Source: an uncultured Lachnospiraceae bacterium (GTDB lineage: Bacteria; Bacillota; Clostridia; Lachnospirales; Lachnospiraceae). Taken from it: a stretch of 13,828 bases of DNA. Location of the stretch: the NCBI GenBank assembly GCA_910588125.1, contig CAJUPI010000076.1, forward strand, positions 1-13,828, given 5' to 3'. This document shows, in pieces, positions 13,442-13,828 of this stretch. The translations under genes and the position numbers were made by a program. The stretch's first letter is position 1, and each line of letters starts with the position of its first letter. Under the pieces are notes generated by a model. That model saw only the letters and a list, made by a program, of their open reading frames with translations. It was not told the DNA's origin and made no database searches.

Positions 13442-13796
13442 TACAGATTCCAAGTTTGTCGGATGGCTGCCCGTTTTCGGTGTTTTGATGAATACCTTTG
13501 TTCAATTGCAGCCAACAACACAAATCTTGAACAGGGACATTCTTTTTATGGTTAACAGCTTTTTCAAAATAACTATCTATTGTAAACGGTTCACAAGACG
13601 CTTCAGATATCAGATAGTCAAGAGATACTTCCCGTTTCTGCTTTCGTCCAAAATCCCGATATGCGGTAAATGCTGCATTACCGAGGACAACTTTACAAAA
13701 GGCGGCAAACATATACTCAATACGCTCCTTGATACCGCCATAAACATTTTTATCCACATAATAAAATAGGCGACTCTGAATTTCAAAGCCGTCCAT
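13442..13796 (-). pseudogene. Truncated ICE-type sigma-like regulator (remnant)
   Basis: A minus-strand frame (open 13796-13392) reads YGGIKERIEYMFAAF, then VVLGNAAFTAYRDFGRKQKR and EVSLDYLISEASCEPFTIDSYF. From memory of the family this resembles the N-terminal half of small sigma-70-like or helix-turn-helix regulators in Firmicute integrative elements (pattern NAA..AYRD..RK.KREISLDYL). After about VPVQDL the expected C-terminal part is missing, and the frame runs into antisense of the acetyltransferase, so I treat it as broken near 13442-13500. No ribosome site is visible before the first ATG; AAGGAG precedes a later ATG (MFAAF). Family call is moderate to weak. Confidence 0.4.
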
Positions 13797-13828
13797 AAAA
13801 TATTTTTACACATGAGTAATGATTGCTG

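Noticed and set aside
1..13828. CRISPR array, tRNA, rRNA or intact transposase
   Set aside because: No regularly spaced short direct repeats, cloverleaf-like sequences, rRNA segments or transposase/recombinase frames were recognised on either strand.

Overview
The window looks like chromosomal DNA of a strictly anaerobic, mid-GC Firmicute, most likely a Clostridia/Lachnospiraceae-type gut bacterium. The reasons are strong AGGAGG ribosome sites throughout, a class III (oxygen-sensitive) ribonucleotide reductase operon, Gram-positive lipoprotein and LacI-type genes, and a relic resembling regulators of Firmicute integrative elements. The species call is inference; no rRNA or other phylogenetic marker is present.

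Left part (1-5544). A three-gene ABC importer operon of the nitrate/sulfonate/taurine (NMT1/SsuABC) type runs leftward: permease, ATPase, then lipoprotein binding protein, closed by a long-stem terminator at 166-221. A LacI-family regulator is transcribed divergently from it. The shared 289-bp intergenic region holds two palindromes that are good operator candidates. To the right, on the + strand, is a LacX/GalM-like aldose 1-epimerase with its own promoter.

Middle (5870-8837). The anaerobic ribonucleotide reductase nrdD and its radical-SAM activase nrdG form a leftward operon. Upstream of nrdD are two NrdR-like boxes 31 bp apart and a near-consensus sigma-A promoter.

Right part (8838-13828). 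Three more leftward genes follow: a protein of unknown function (376 aa, TTG start) and a pair of half-size chromate-transporter-family proteins whose genes overlap by ATGA. A 650-bp gene-free stretch separates them from a visibly AT-richer segment. That segment holds a TraX-family membrane protein (leftward), a GNAT acetyltransferase (rightward) and, at the right edge, a broken reading frame resembling ICE-type sigma-like regulators. This segment looks like an accessory or decayed mobile-element zone.

The most notable structure outside genes is a dispersed intergenic repeat of about 100 bp, present three times in the same orientation (2-106, 5686-5782, 11284-11385). Each copy can form a GGAAAAA/TTTTTCC stem. 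Two copies lie close to an inverted-repeat element with shared arms (GGTGTTRCAAAATAAG), one of which appears to serve as the terminator of the ABC operon. No CRISPR array, tRNA, rRNA or intact insertion sequence was seen, and I found no convincing complete new defence or metabolic system. The best candidates for something undescribed are the repeat family and the 376-aa gene next to the split chrA pair.
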